From positions 1-49,095 of the forward strand of contig JBDHTS010000003.1 of assembly GCA_039808845.1 (NCBI GenBank): a stretch of 49,095 bases of DNA, read 5' to 3'. Position numbers and translations under genes: made by a program. Source of the DNA: JBDHTS01 sp039808845 (GTDB lineage Bacteria; Pseudomonadota; Alphaproteobacteria; Micavibrionales; Micavibrionaceae). This document shows, piece by piece, positions 16,417 to 24,215 of the stretch; position 1 is the first letter of the stretch, and each line of letters begins with the position of its first letter. The notes beneath the pieces were generated by a model. That model was not told the origin of the DNA. It saw nothing but the letters and a program-made list of their open reading frames with translations, and did no database searches.

Positions 16417-17181
16417 ATGGATGCATCCCTTCTCCGACGCGACGGCCTTCCCGGACTTGCCTATGTCAGGACAAGCCCCGCTCCGGACAACCGCCTGCCG
16501 ACGCTGATGTTCTGCGGCGGCTTCAGGTCAGATATGGAGGGAACGAAAGCGTTGTTCCTGGAACAGCGCGCCCGGATCCGCGGTCAGGGCTTTATCCGGT
16601 TCGACTACAGCGGCCATGGACGTTCCGAAGGCCGGTTCGAGGACGGCACGATCGGAGGATGGACAGCGGACGCCCTGGCCGTGCTGGACACGCTGACCCG
16701 GGGACCGGCCATCGTTATCGGCTCCTCGATGGGCGGATGGATCGCCTTGCATTTGGCGTTGGCCCGGCCGGATCGCGTGGCGGGTATTGTCGGGGTCGCC
16801 GCAGCGCCGGATTTCACCCGATGGATCAAGGCAGCGATATCGCCGGAGCAGCATCGGCAGCTGGAACAGACAGGGCGGTTCGACGTGCCCAGCGATTACG
16901 GTGCGCCATATCCCATAACGCATGCGTTGCTGGAGGATGGGGAGTCGCATTGCCTGCTGGACCGCAGGATCGCCATCGCCTGCCCGGTCCGCCTGCTGCA
17001 GGGGATGGAGGATCCCGATGTTCCGTGGCAGACGGCCCATCGTATCCGCAATGCGATGGCCCATCCGAAAATGGCGGAGGTCGTGCTGATCGAGCATGGA
17101 GACCACAGGCTTTCCCGGCCGCAGGATCTGGAGCGCATCGCGCAACAGGCCGACGCGCTTTCGGAACAGGCCGGAGCTTAG
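16417..17181 (+). CDS. Alpha/beta hydrolase (ABHD10-like thioesterase/esterase)
   Basis: This 254-residue serine hydrolase has an oxyanion region MFCGGFRSDMEGTKA, the strand FIRFDYSGHGRSEG, the nucleophile elbow GSSMGGW (Ser104), an acid in the MEDPDVPW segment and the catalytic His in EHGDHRLSR. The arrangement resembles the ABHD10 / palmitoyl-thioesterase-like hydrolases common in alphaproteobacteria. No signal peptide is present, so it is cytoplasmic. It is transcribed divergently from the GT4 gene and ends four bases before the stop of the convergent membrane-protein gene. Substrate unknown. Confidence 0.88.
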   Translation: MDASLLRRDGLPGLAYVRTSPAPDNRLPTLMFCGGFRSDMEGTKALFLEQRARIRGQGFIRFDYSGHGRSEGRFEDGTIGGWTADALAVLDTLTRGPAIVIGSSMGGWIALHLALARPDRVAGIVGVAAAPDFTRWIKAAISPEQHRQLEQTGRFDVPSDYGAPYPITHALLEDGESHCLLDRRIAIACPVRLLQGMEDPDVPWQTAHRIRNAMAHPKMAEVVLIEHGDHRLSRPQDLERIAQQADALSEQAGA

Positions 17182-17184
17182 ATT

Positions 17185-17559
17185 TTATTTGCGCCTGTAT
17201 TTCAGCCTTTTGGCTTTGGCCGGCGATTTCCCAGCGGCCTGCATCTCCAGGCCGCCGACAGCCTTGTGCACAAAACTGGCAATGATCAGAAGGGCCAGAG
17301 GCAGCGCCGCGACCAGCGCGGTGCTCTGGCTCAGAAGAGGATCGAGCAGGGCCTGCCAGAAATCGGGATCCAGGTTGTCCTTGGCCCAGTTGAAGCTTTC
17401 CTGGTGGTAGTTGGCCCACATCCAGCCGACATCGCTGAACCGGAAGGCATGGATGAAATCGCCCATTTCCGGATGGCTGTAGGCCATATAAGCGTCATGA
17501 GAGATCGCTGCCGCCGGAAGCAGGGCGAGGAAGAAACCTAAAAGATGAGAACTGCGCAT
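17185..17559 (-). CDS. Small membrane-anchored protein of unknown function
   Basis: The 124-residue protein starts at the ATG complementary to 17557-17559, chosen because a hydrophobic signal (HLLGFFLALLPAAAIS) follows at once; a longer frame upstream adds an unlikely polar lead. A Trp/Phe/His-rich region follows (DFIHAFRFSDVGWMWANYHQ), then a C-terminal membrane helix (about residues 82-104) and a strongly basic tail (KAKRLKYRRK) that should stay in the cytoplasm. I do not recognise the family. It is convergent with the hydrolase gene. Confidence 0.65.
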   Translation of the reverse strand: MRSSHLLGFFLALLPAAAISHDAYMAYSHPEMGDFIHAFRFSDVGWMWANYHQESFNWAKDNLDPDFWQALLDPLLSQSTALVAALPLALLIIASFVHKAVGGLEMQAAGKSPAKAKRLKYRRK

Positions 17560-17669
17560 AGCCGTCCCGGGGTTGGGTTGCCTTGAAAGCCGTACAGGAA
17601 GCAACGGCCCTCCTTTCTCAACAATATCCGGAAAATACCCCGTCGCGCAACCAAACCTTTATTAAGGTC

Positions 17670-17698
17670 TTGAAATCAGGCGGGACACTGGCTAGGTT
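17670..17698 (+). promoter_or_regulatory. Promoter of tRNA-Ser
   Basis: A TTGAAA -35 box (17670-17675) and a TAGGTT -10 box (17693-17698) are separated by 17 bases, placing the start of transcription about 12 bases before the tRNA. Spacing and position fit a sigma-70 type promoter. Confidence 0.55.
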
Positions 17699-17716
17699 CT
17701 GCGTTCTGACGCATAG

Positions 17717-17806
17717 GGAGACGTGGCCGAGCGGTTGAAGGCGCACGCCTGGAAAGTGTGTATACGTTAACGCGTATCGAGGGTTCGAATCCCTCCGTCT
17801 CCGCCA
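17717..17806 (+). tRNA. tRNA-Ser (anticodon GGA)
   Basis: This is a class II tRNA of 90 bases with encoded CCA. The acceptor stem GGAGACG (17717-17723) pairs with CGTCTCC (17796-17802), discriminator G. The anticodon loop CTGGAAA places GGA at 17751-17753, on a 5-bp stem with one G-U pair. A long variable arm (TGTATACG-TTAA-CGCGTA region) and the T arm GGGTTCGAATCCC follow. Its 3' end is the left attachment site of the adjacent defence island. Confidence 0.97.
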
Positions 17807-17809
17807 TTT
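17795..17809 (+). repeat. attL-like direct repeat (tRNA-Ser 3' end)
   Basis: CCGTCTCCGCCATTT comprises the last 12 bases of tRNA-Ser including CCA plus three flanking T's. It is identical to 19996-20010. Tyrosine-recombinase elements typically target tRNA 3' ends in this way. Confidence 0.75.
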
Positions 17810-17978
17810 CCTATCCTAAATAGCTGTTTTTGTAGGACTTATTGGAAGGGATGGCGCGTCATCCCACATATAAGCCCACATGAATTTAGCGGTTGATCGG
17901 CCCGATTCGATCGCAGTGGCGATACCGACATTTTCGTTCAGTTATGCGGTCCCGTAACGATTGTGCTATGTCATAGGT

Positions 17979-18779
17979 ATGGCTTGGGACTTCCTACCGA
18001 CGATGCCGAACGATCCGATAGCGGATTTGCCGACTGACAAGTTGGAACGCGCGATGGTGCTTCGCAACGGGCTTGTCGCGCTATGCGAAGGCAGCGGCAA
18101 GATGAACGAAGCTGTCTATCGATTGCTTCGGCGCGAGTTGATGAACGATCCGGCGGTTTCGAGCCTTGTCCCGCAGTTCGTCCGCACCGCCCAAGATACC
18201 GGGGCAATGTGGGCATATCTGAAGGATTACGCCCCACAATGGGAGCCGCGTCGCCAGTTCGTCCGCAACGAATTCGCGCCATTGATCGGTCGGCTAGAAT
18301 GCGGCCCCACTCTTGCCGATACCGTCATATCCGACACGCTTACAGCATTCGACGCCGAAGCGATCATGGAAGCGTGGAACAAGGCGCTGGCACGGCGCGA
18401 AGCCGATCCGGCTGGCGCGATCACCGCAGCGCGGACGTTACTCGAAAGCGTATGCAAGCATCTTCTCGAAGATGACGAAGGCAACCCGATGTATGGGGGG
18501 AACGACGATCTTCCGAAGCTATACAAGCAAGCGTCGGAACGATTGAATATTGCACCGTCGCAACATTCCGAAGACGCGTTCAAACGCATCTTAGGTAGCG
18601 CCGCCAGCATCGTCGAAGGGCTAGGCACCCTTCGAAACAAGGTTGGGGATGCCCACGCTACAGGACGCAAGCCGGTGAGGGTCACACCGCGTCACGCTGC
18701 CCTTGCTGTCAACATGGCCGGAAGCATGGCACTGTTCTTGATCGAAACAGTGAACGCGCGGTCGGAAGCGTCGTTTTAG
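17979..18779 (+). CDS. Abortive-infection family protein (Abi_C, HEPN-like motif)
   Basis: The 266-residue protein has a C-terminal region (about 145-260) matching the Abi_C family: AITAARTLLESVCKHLL, then DDLPKLYKQASERLNI and GLGTLRNKVGDAHATGR. The RNKVGDAH segment (R219, H226) fits the Rx4-6H signature of HEPN-type ribonucleases, so phage-triggered RNA cleavage is a reasonable inference. The N-terminal 140 residues are a helical region, perhaps the sensor. The ATG at 17979 has only a weak ribosome site (an in-frame GTG 18 bases upstream is an alternative). Its stop overlaps the stop of the convergent Shedu gene by four bases. It sits inside the att-bounded island. Confidence 0.85.
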   Translation: MAWDFLPTMPNDPIADLPTDKLERAMVLRNGLVALCEGSGKMNEAVYRLLRRELMNDPAVSSLVPQFVRTAQDTGAMWAYLKDYAPQWEPRRQFVRNEFAPLIGRLECGPTLADTVISDTLTAFDAEAIMEAWNKALARREADPAGAITAARTLLESVCKHLLEDDEGNPMYGGNDDLPKLYKQASERLNIAPSQHSEDAFKRILGSAASIVEGLGTLRNKVGDAHATGRKPVRVTPRHAALAVNMAGSMALFLIETVNARSEASF

Positions 18780-19930
18780 AACGGGATATCGTCGTCGTTG
18801 TCATATCCGAACGGATCGCCGATTTCTCCTGCTTCCCTTTCACCGGATTCCGCTACGTTAGTGTCAGTCTCCGCGCTGATATTTTCGACGATACAGCGTG
18901 CCCTCTGATACAGTTCGTCGAACGTGATAATCTCCGGCGATCGAGTGTTTCGCCGGTAGAGTTCAAAGCACGCAATCTTATCGTCGTTGCCGCGTAGTTC
19001 GGTCATGTTGCCAATTACAAGGTAACTACGCGGTTCGACTGCATAGGCGAGTTCGCCAGTTTCGTTGCCGTCGCCGTCTTTCAGCGCATCCCGGAATCGA
19101 TTGCGCGCGAATTCGAATGCCGTCTTTTGCGTTTGCGTAACGGCGGCGGAAAGTTCGTCTGACACGGCCCAGCATCCGGCCCGATATGCGTCTTTCCGTA
19201 ACAGGTCTGTCGAATCCTTTTTGATTTCGATTAGAATGTATTGGCTGATTTCGGCGCGAGTCCGCATAAGGGCATCGGCAGTCTTGCCGGGGGTGTCGAA
19301 GGCGTTGCCAGTTGTTCGCGTCTCTAGTTTCAGGCCTACCTTGTCCAAAAAGACGTAGTTCAAACCGTGTCCGAAGACCCAAGGGTTACGTTCGAAATAC
19401 ACTTGCCACGCGCGTTCATTGTGGGCTGCACCAAGCATCGCTTCAAATTCGGCGAGCGCCTGTCGCTTCGCTGCTACGGCGTAAATGTCATGGGGAAGCG
19501 ATGGAGTTTCAGCGAGTTCCTTTATGATCGCCGCGCCTTTGTCGGTGCCTAGAAGCGTGCCGAGTGCGGCAACATCGACATTTTCAAGCGACACTCTCGC
19601 TTTCGTCGCTTCCGATAGATCAAGATGCGAGATGATTGATAGAAGCTGCGCCATCTGCGCCGCTTGGCAAGCGTTCACTTGGATATGGCCGTCGCTCTGC
19701 CACCCATGCGTTTTGTGGAAGCGAAGCTTTGTAATCTTCAGCGAATCGAAGTCGCGCCGATCGGATACGTAGAACGCTTTCACGGCAAGTTTGCATCGCG
19801 ACGTGATTTCGACTTCGCCTAAGTCTTCTTCGCTCTCCGCAACGATCGTGGCGAACGCTCCCTTTTGTGCCGGGTGGGTGTAAAGCTGATTCGGCTTATA
19901 GTTCGCCAGATATTCGATATCGTCGGACAT
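18776..19930 (-). CDS. Shedu-like anti-phage nuclease (DUF4263, SduA)
   Basis: The 384-residue protein has an N-terminal domain (1-165) of the kind used for sensing in Shedu proteins and a DUF4263 nuclease domain: NERAWQVYFERNPWVFGHGL at 171-190, then a PD-(D/E)xK core with D219 (TADALMR) and E235-x-K237 (ILIEIKKDSTDLL). Shedu is a known single-gene defence system whose nuclease cuts DNA. The C terminus is acidic and low-complexity (GYDNDDDIPF). The start MSDD is my choice; the frame stays open another 78 bases to an ATG inside the right att repeat. Both starts lack a strong Shine-Dalgarno. Confidence 0.85.
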   Translation of the reverse strand: MSDDIEYLANYKPNQLYTHPAQKGAFATIVAESEEDLGEVEITSRCKLAVKAFYVSDRRDFDSLKITKLRFHKTHGWQSDGHIQVNACQAAQMAQLLSIISHLDLSEATKARVSLENVDVAALGTLLGTDKGAAIIKELAETPSLPHDIYAVAAKRQALAEFEAMLGAAHNERAWQVYFERNPWVFGHGLNYVFLDKVGLKLETRTTGNAFDTPGKTADALMRTRAEISQYILIEIKKDSTDLLRKDAYRAGCWAVSDELSAAVTQTQKTAFEFARNRFRDALKDGDGNETGELAYAVEPRSYLVIGNMTELRGNDDKIACFELYRRNTRSPEIITFDELYQRARCIVENISAETDTNVAESGEREAGEIGDPFGYDNDDDIPF

Positions 19931-19995
19931 GGCACATGATAACGCGATTTCGAACGCAATCGAAGAAGGAACGATCCGAATACGATCGATGGAAC

Positions 19996-20010
19996 CCGTC
20001 TCCGCCATTT
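19996..20010 (+). repeat. attR-like direct repeat
   Basis: This is an exact second copy of the 15-base tRNA-Ser 3'-end sequence. On the minus strand it contains an ATG that is in frame with the Shedu-like gene. Confidence 0.75.
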
Positions 20011-20138
20011 GAATTATTATGCTTAAAATAAAAAATTCACAATCGTTTCAATGACTAAAGGATTTTATTTGCCCCTGTGCGGTCCGCCGCTGTCAATCTT
20101 TCCTTTATGGTTCGTGCCCAGAGTTGCAGATTTCTTAA

Positions 20139-20686
20139 ATGCCGGCCGAAAAAATCATAACCGGGGCCGGCCGGCCCTCCTGGGAATATCAGGCATGTCG
20201 CGCAATCCGCCTGACCTCTATTTTTGGCGCTGCCGCGGGTATTGTCATCGGGGCGTACCACGAAGCCACCACATCCACACTCCAGTCGAAGATATTGGGG
20301 CAGATGGCAAGCGGAGAGCTTCTGACAACCGTCTCGACGCAAGCTCCCCCTGCCGAGGGACCTTATGATATCCGGCTTGGTTACAACATATCGGCGGAAA
20401 AACCGGAACCGGAGCGAATATAGGCAATCGAACCGCTACGCTGGTTTTTACTGTTGGCGCCCGCTTTTATGGCTGCATTACTCTTTATCTTCCCGATTCT
20501 GGTCCGAATGACAAATTCACCAGCGCTATCGCAGCACAGCTTTTGCACGCTATAGGCCCGTATCTGGCTCCCCTTTTTGATCCCTCCCTAAAAAATGAAG
20601 CGACCCAGGACTTGGTACAAAAGCAGGAAGATCCAAATGTTCTGCCTGAAATTACAACATTACCTGCGGCAACGCCTTCCGGTTGA
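20139..20686 (+). pseudogene. Orphan membrane-anchored protein split by a frameshift
   Basis: The first frame (20139-20423) codes for a short protein with a hydrophobic segment (IRLTSIFGAAAGIVIGAY) and ends ...GPYDIRLGYNISAEK before running to a stop. A second frame without any start codon (20369-20686) continues with protein-like sequence (TATLVFTVGARFYGCITLYL) to a TGA at 20684. Adding one base at the A5 run (20398-20402) fuses the two into one protein of about 182 residues. The likely explanations are a decayed gene, a sequencing indel or, less likely, programmed slippage. The GPYDxRLGY segment recalls a motif seen in some GT51-type transglycosylases, but the rest does not support that family. 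Confidence 0.5.
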
Positions 20687-20847
20687 ATTTTTCGAAATAA
20701 TTTTTGAGAAACCTTACTATTCCGTTAACAAGCGTAGCGGCGTATGCATTTGTATTAATTAATGAATTTCGTGGACGGCGGCACGCTTCCGGATTTATCA
20801 TGAAAGAGTCACTACTCTGCGTCCGCGGGCAAAGGGAATCTTGAATC

Positions 20848-22119
20848 ATGGTATTGTTGAAGCAGGCGCCGGAACAGCATCCCGCCGCGGTCGCGCGGAG
20901 CGATGTGCGCACCGTGTGGTACGTTTCGGCCATGGAACGGCTGATCGGCGTGGTGCAGGACCTGTCGCACGCACGCGATCTGAACACGATCATGGACATT
21001 GTCCGCAAGGCAGCGCGGGAGCTGACCGGCGCGGACGGGGCGACATTCGTCCTGCGCGACGGCGACCAGTGTTATTACGCGGAAGAGAACGCCATCGCCC
21101 CGCTCTGGAAGGGGCAGCGCTTCCCCATGAAAATCTGCATCAGCGGCTGGGTCATGGACAACGCCGCGCCCGCGGTGATCGAGGATATTTACGCCGATCC
21201 GCGCATCCCCGCCGACGCATACCGGCCCACCTTCGTCAAAAGCCTGGCCATGGTGCCGATCCGCAAGGACAGGCCCGTGGGAGCCATCGGCAATTACTGG
21301 GCCCGCAAGAGAAAGCCGGAGCCGGACGAGTTGAATATCCTGCAGGCGCTGGCCAATGTGACATCGGTCGCGCTGGAGAATGTCGACCTTTACACCCAGC
21401 TGCAGCAAAAACTCAAAGCCCTGGAGGCGTCCAACTATGAACTGAGCCGGTTCGCGTGGATCGCGTCCCATGATCTGAAATCCCCTCTCCGCGCGATCGA
21501 CCGTCTGTCGCAATGGATCGAGGAGGACCAGGGCGCGGCGTTCAAGGGAGAGAGCAAGGAGCATTTCCGGCTGCTGCGGCAGCGCGTGCGGCGGATGGAA
21601 AAACTGCTGGACGATATCCTGGAATATTCGCATGTCGAGCGCAGCACGGACGGGCAGAGGAGCGAGATCGTCGATGGGCCGGCGCTGCTGGCCGATATCA
21701 GCGCCCTGATCGACCTGCCGGAAGGGTTTACGCTGACGGCATCCGGTTTCGACGCGGTGCACGTGCGGCGCATGCCGCTGGAACGCGTCTTCTGCAACCT
21801 GGTCAGCAACGCCATCAAACATCACGACCGCCCGGCAGGCATGATCGAGCTTGACGCGCGGGAGGACGAGGTAAAGTATACCTTTACCGTGCGCGACGAC
21901 GGGCCGGGCATTCCGCCGCAATACCACCGGCAGATTTTCGAGATGTTCCAGACCCTGAAACCGCGCGACGCGAAAGAAGGAAGCGGCATGGGCCTGGCGC
22001 TGGTGCGGAAGATCCTGACCCTGTACGGCGGGGAGATCCATGTCGACTCCGAAGGCCGCGGATCGGCTTTCCGTTTTACCTGGCCCAAAAACCTGGAAGG
22101 GACGCTGCAGGATGCATAA
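20848..22119 (+). CDS. GAF-domain sensor histidine kinase
   Basis: This 423-residue soluble kinase has a GAF sensor domain (about 30-180), a coiled linker, a HisKA dimerisation domain with the phosphorylated His208 in ASHDLKSPLRAI, and a HATPase_c domain with N box (FCNLVSNAIKHH), DDGPGIPP and GSGMGLALV. No membrane segment is present, so it senses a cytoplasmic signal through GAF. The combination with an Rcp1-like response regulator is typical of phytochrome-related two-component pairs, but no chromophore-binding Cys context is evident in the GAF. Stop and the next ATG overlap by eight bases. The start follows AAAGGGA at 11 bases. Confidence 0.93.
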   Translation: MVLLKQAPEQHPAAVARSDVRTVWYVSAMERLIGVVQDLSHARDLNTIMDIVRKAARELTGADGATFVLRDGDQCYYAEENAIAPLWKGQRFPMKICISGWVMDNAAPAVIEDIYADPRIPADAYRPTFVKSLAMVPIRKDRPVGAIGNYWARKRKPEPDELNILQALANVTSVALENVDLYTQLQQKLKALEASNYELSRFAWIASHDLKSPLRAIDRLSQWIEEDQGAAFKGESKEHFRLLRQRVRRMEKLLDDILEYSHVERSTDGQRSEIVDGPALLADISALIDLPEGFTLTASGFDAVHVRRMPLERVFCNLVSNAIKHHDRPAGMIELDAREDEVKYTFTVRDDGPGIPPQYHRQIFEMFQTLKPRDAKEGSGMGLALVRKILTLYGGEIHVDSEGRGSAFRFTWPKNLEGTLQDA

Positions 22120-22546
22120 CGACAATTCCACCACACATATATTGCTGATCGAGGATGACGAGGTCGACGTGGCGGCCATCCGGCGGGCGCTGAAGCGCGC
22201 CAACGTCTCCAACCCCCTGGCCGTCGCCTGCGACGGCGCGGAAGCCCTGGATATCCTGAAAGGCCAGAACGGGCGCGAGAAACTGCCCCAGCCCTGCCTT
22301 CTGCTGGTCGATATCAACATGCCACGCATGAACGGACTTGAAATGCTGGAAATCCTGCGTTGCGATCCGGCGATGCGCCAGAACATCGTGTTCATGCTGA
22401 CCACATCGGACCGCAACGAGGATAAAATCATGGCCTACCGCCTGGGCGTGGCGGGCTATGTTCTGAAAGACAATCTGGAACAGATGGCTTATATGCTGGG
22501 GTATTACTGCCAGGTCAACGAACTGCCCTACGCCGCACGGATGTAA
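22112..22546 (+). CDS. Rcp1-like single-domain response regulator
   Basis: This 144-residue stand-alone receiver partners the overlapping histidine kinase gene. The acidic pair is in LIEDDEVDV, the phosphoacceptor Asp67 in LLLVDINMPRMNG, the conserved Thr in MLTTSD and Lys119 in YVLKD. The IEDDEVDxxAIRRALKRA start and the spacing before the Asp (with a ~10-residue insert) are typical of the Rcp1/phytochrome-regulator subfamily. There is no output domain, so it probably acts by protein contact or as a phosphorelay intermediate. It is convergent with mlaC, five bases apart. Confidence 0.93.
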   Translation: MHNDNSTTHILLIEDDEVDVAAIRRALKRANVSNPLAVACDGAEALDILKGQNGREKLPQPCLLLVDINMPRMNGLEMLEILRCDPAMRQNIVFMLTTSDRNEDKIMAYRLGVAGYVLKDNLEQMAYMLGYYCQVNELPYAARM

Positions 22547-22551
22547 GGCGT

Positions 22552-23232
22552 TCAGCCTGCCTGCTGACGAAGCTGCGCCAGAAGGGCGGAGACGTTGCCG
22601 CCGCCTTTCTGGATCACCGCGTCGAAGTCCGAACGCTGGGTCACCGACATGCTGACGCCTTCGACAATCACATCCACGACCTTATAACCGCCGTTCTTGT
22701 TGCGCACGCGCCATTCGACGGAAACAGGCTCTCCCTGCGCGGGAATGATGACGGACGAAACCATGGTGTCGGTGGGGGTCGCGCTGTCCGCGCGCGCCGC
22801 CTTCGCTTCAAACCCCTGGCCGGAATATTCCTTGAAGCGCGCGGAATAGACTTTCACGACGTAGCTGCGGAACAGGGACTGGTATTCCTTCTGCTGCGCC
22901 GGAGAAAGCTGGCGCCAGTATTTGCCGAGGGCGAAGCGCCCGATTGTTTCCATATCAAAACTGCTCTCCAGCAGCTTGCGGAATTCCTGGGTCTTGCCGT
23001 CCTGGCCCATGCTCTGGTCGCGCAAGAAAGAAAGCGCACGGTCGCCCATTCCGGAAACGAATGTCAAGGCACCGGCTTCCATCTGCGACCCGCCCTTCAC
23101 CGGCACGGCCAGGCTCGCATCCGTCCCAGGCGCGGGCGAGAAAGCCTGAGCCGGAGACGGCACAGAAATGGCGGCAAGCAGGGCCGCCAGCCCGATTACG
23201 GCCGCGGCACGGGGGAAAACGCTTCTGGTCAT
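22552..23232 (-). CDS. mlaC: Phospholipid-transport periplasmic protein MlaC
   Basis: MlaC shuttles phospholipid between outer- and inner-membrane Mla complexes. The 226-residue product has a cleavable signal peptide (to about residue 30, ...SPAQA), followed by the MlaC/Ttg2D fold: DMETIGRFALGKYWRQLSPAQQKEY and FRSYVVKVYSARFKEY, then a VEWRVRNKNGGYKVVDVIVEGVSM hydrophobic-pocket strand segment. It lies 38 bases downstream of mlaA on the same strand, so both are probably one operon; the ABC-type Mla genes are not in the window. Confidence 0.93.
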   Translation of the reverse strand: MTRSVFPRAAAVIGLAALLAAISVPSPAQAFSPAPGTDASLAVPVKGGSQMEAGALTFVSGMGDRALSFLRDQSMGQDGKTQEFRKLLESSFDMETIGRFALGKYWRQLSPAQQKEYQSLFRSYVVKVYSARFKEYSGQGFEAKAARADSATPTDTMVSSVIIPAQGEPVSVEWRVRNKNGGYKVVDVIVEGVSMSVTQRSDFDAVIQKGGGNVSALLAQLRQQAG

Positions 23233-23270
23233 AGGGTCCGAGACTTTCCTTTGTTCATCAATGCCTGACC

Positions 23271-24041
23271 CTATTTATCTTCGTTCCCGTAATCAGGAAT
23301 GGAAGGGGCTCCCGAAAATTCAGGCTTCTGGTCGTTCAGCAAAGCCTCCCGGCGCTGCGCATAGGCGCTGCGCGCCGTGGCGTAATAGTCGATCGAATGC
23401 TTGCGGAGATCGTCCACCGCTTCCAGCAACTCCTCGCGCGTGGACAAGAGGGTCGCACCCCAGCGGGCGTAAATCCATTCCTCGTTATCCGTATTGTAAA
23501 GGTAGAGATTGAGGGGATCGGCGAAGCTGTCCACCAGCATGCCGGTGCCATCCCGCAGGGAAGACGGCCCCAGGACCGGGATCACGAAGTAGGCGCCGTG
23601 ACCCACGCCCCAGCTGGCCAGAGTCTGGCCAAAATCTTCCTGTTCGTATTTGTAGCCATGGTTGCCCGCGACATCGAACAAGCCGCCGATGCCGACCGTC
23701 GTATTAACCGCGAAACGGATGAAATCATTGGTCAGGCCCTTGAAATCGCCCTGCAGCAGCTGGTTCGCCATGTTGACCGGGCTTTTCAGGTTTTTCAGAA
23801 CGTTGCTGACGCCCTTGCGTACCGGCTGCGGCGTCACATAACGATATCCGCGCGCCACCGGTTCCAGGACCGCCTTGTCGATGGCGTCGTTCGCCTTGAA
23901 CATCGCGCGGTTGTATCCTTCCAGCGGATCGGGAATGGAGCCGCCTGTCCGCTGCTGCGTCGAAGCGCAGGCGCCCAAAGCCAAGGTGCATGCCGCAGCC
24001 AGAAGGAGGCGCGGCAGGGAAGCGGTGCGATGTGCGGTCAT
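23271..24041 (-). CDS. mlaA: Outer-membrane lipoprotein MlaA (VacJ)
   Basis: MlaA is the outer-membrane component that removes surface-exposed phospholipids and hands them to MlaC. The 256-residue product starts at the ATG complementary to 24039-24041, preceded by GAAAGG; a further upstream ATG has no such site. The lipobox is LGAC (Cys25). The core includes PLEGYNRAMFKANDAIDKAV, GVSNVLKNLKSPVNMANQLL and the glycine-rich TTVGIGGLFDVA and EDFGQTLASWGVG segments typical of MlaA. Operon partner of mlaC. Confidence 0.95.
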   Translation of the reverse strand: MTAHRTASLPRLLLAAACTLALGACASTQQRTGGSIPDPLEGYNRAMFKANDAIDKAVLEPVARGYRYVTPQPVRKGVSNVLKNLKSPVNMANQLLQGDFKGLTNDFIRFAVNTTVGIGGLFDVAGNHGYKYEQEDFGQTLASWGVGHGAYFVIPVLGPSSLRDGTGMLVDSFADPLNLYLYNTDNEEWIYARWGATLLSTREELLEAVDDLRKHSIDYYATARSAYAQRREALLNDQKPEFSGAPSIPDYGNEDK

Positions 24042-24094
24042 TGTTGCGAACCTTTCGGAAATACCCACGTATACAGATTAAAGCAGTTCCGCAT

Positions 24095-24123
24095 TACTTA
24101 TTCGTTAATGTTGTATCCTGCAA
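24095..24123 (-). promoter_or_regulatory. Candidate promoter for mlaA-mlaC
   Basis: On the minus strand, TTGCAG (24118-24123) and TAAGTA (24095-24100) are separated by 17 bases in the AT-rich gap between lptG and mlaA. Both boxes are imperfect. Confidence 0.3.
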
Positions 24124-24215
24124 GATTTTGAAAAGAAATAAAAAATTCATATTCCTTTCCGCTGTCATAATGCCGCCCCGTGCCGCTGCGGTCAATCCCG
24201 AAAAAATGCCGGATT

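Larger units (their letters stand above)
17795..20010. mobile_element. Integrase-less two-gene defence island in tRNA-Ser
   Basis: The 15-base sequence CCGTCTCCGCCATTT covering the tRNA 3' end recurs exactly at 19996-20010, in direct orientation. Between the copies lie only two convergent genes, an Abi_C protein and a Shedu-like nuclease, both less GC-rich in wobble positions than their neighbours. A chance 15-base match at exactly this place is very unlikely, so I read the copies as attL and attR of an integrated unit. No recombinase is present, so it must be non-autonomous or have lost its integrase. Confidence 0.75.

Noticed and set aside
15420..17285. 621-codon plus-strand open frame across the GT4 and hydrolase genes
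   Set aside because: Its first half is antisense to GT4 and its second half is the hydrolase gene read out of frame.
17848..17865. GGGATG-GCGCGT-CATCCC hairpin after tRNA-Ser
   Set aside because: The stem is only six pairs and has no U-run, so a terminator call is not justified; it might still mark the left end of the island.
20051..20368. 105-residue plus-strand frame after the attR repeat
   Set aside because: It overlaps the better-supported frame starting at 20139 and is rich in Cys, Pro, Arg and His without a fold-like pattern.
20341..20400. Reading the GPYDIRLGY stretch as a GT51 peptidoglycan transglycosylase
   Set aside because: Only this short segment recalls that family; the glycosyltransferase catalytic motifs are absent from both frames.
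20812..22431. 539-codon minus-strand open frame
   Set aside because: It lies fully opposite the histidine kinase and response regulator genes, whose motifs are intact; it is a mirror frame.
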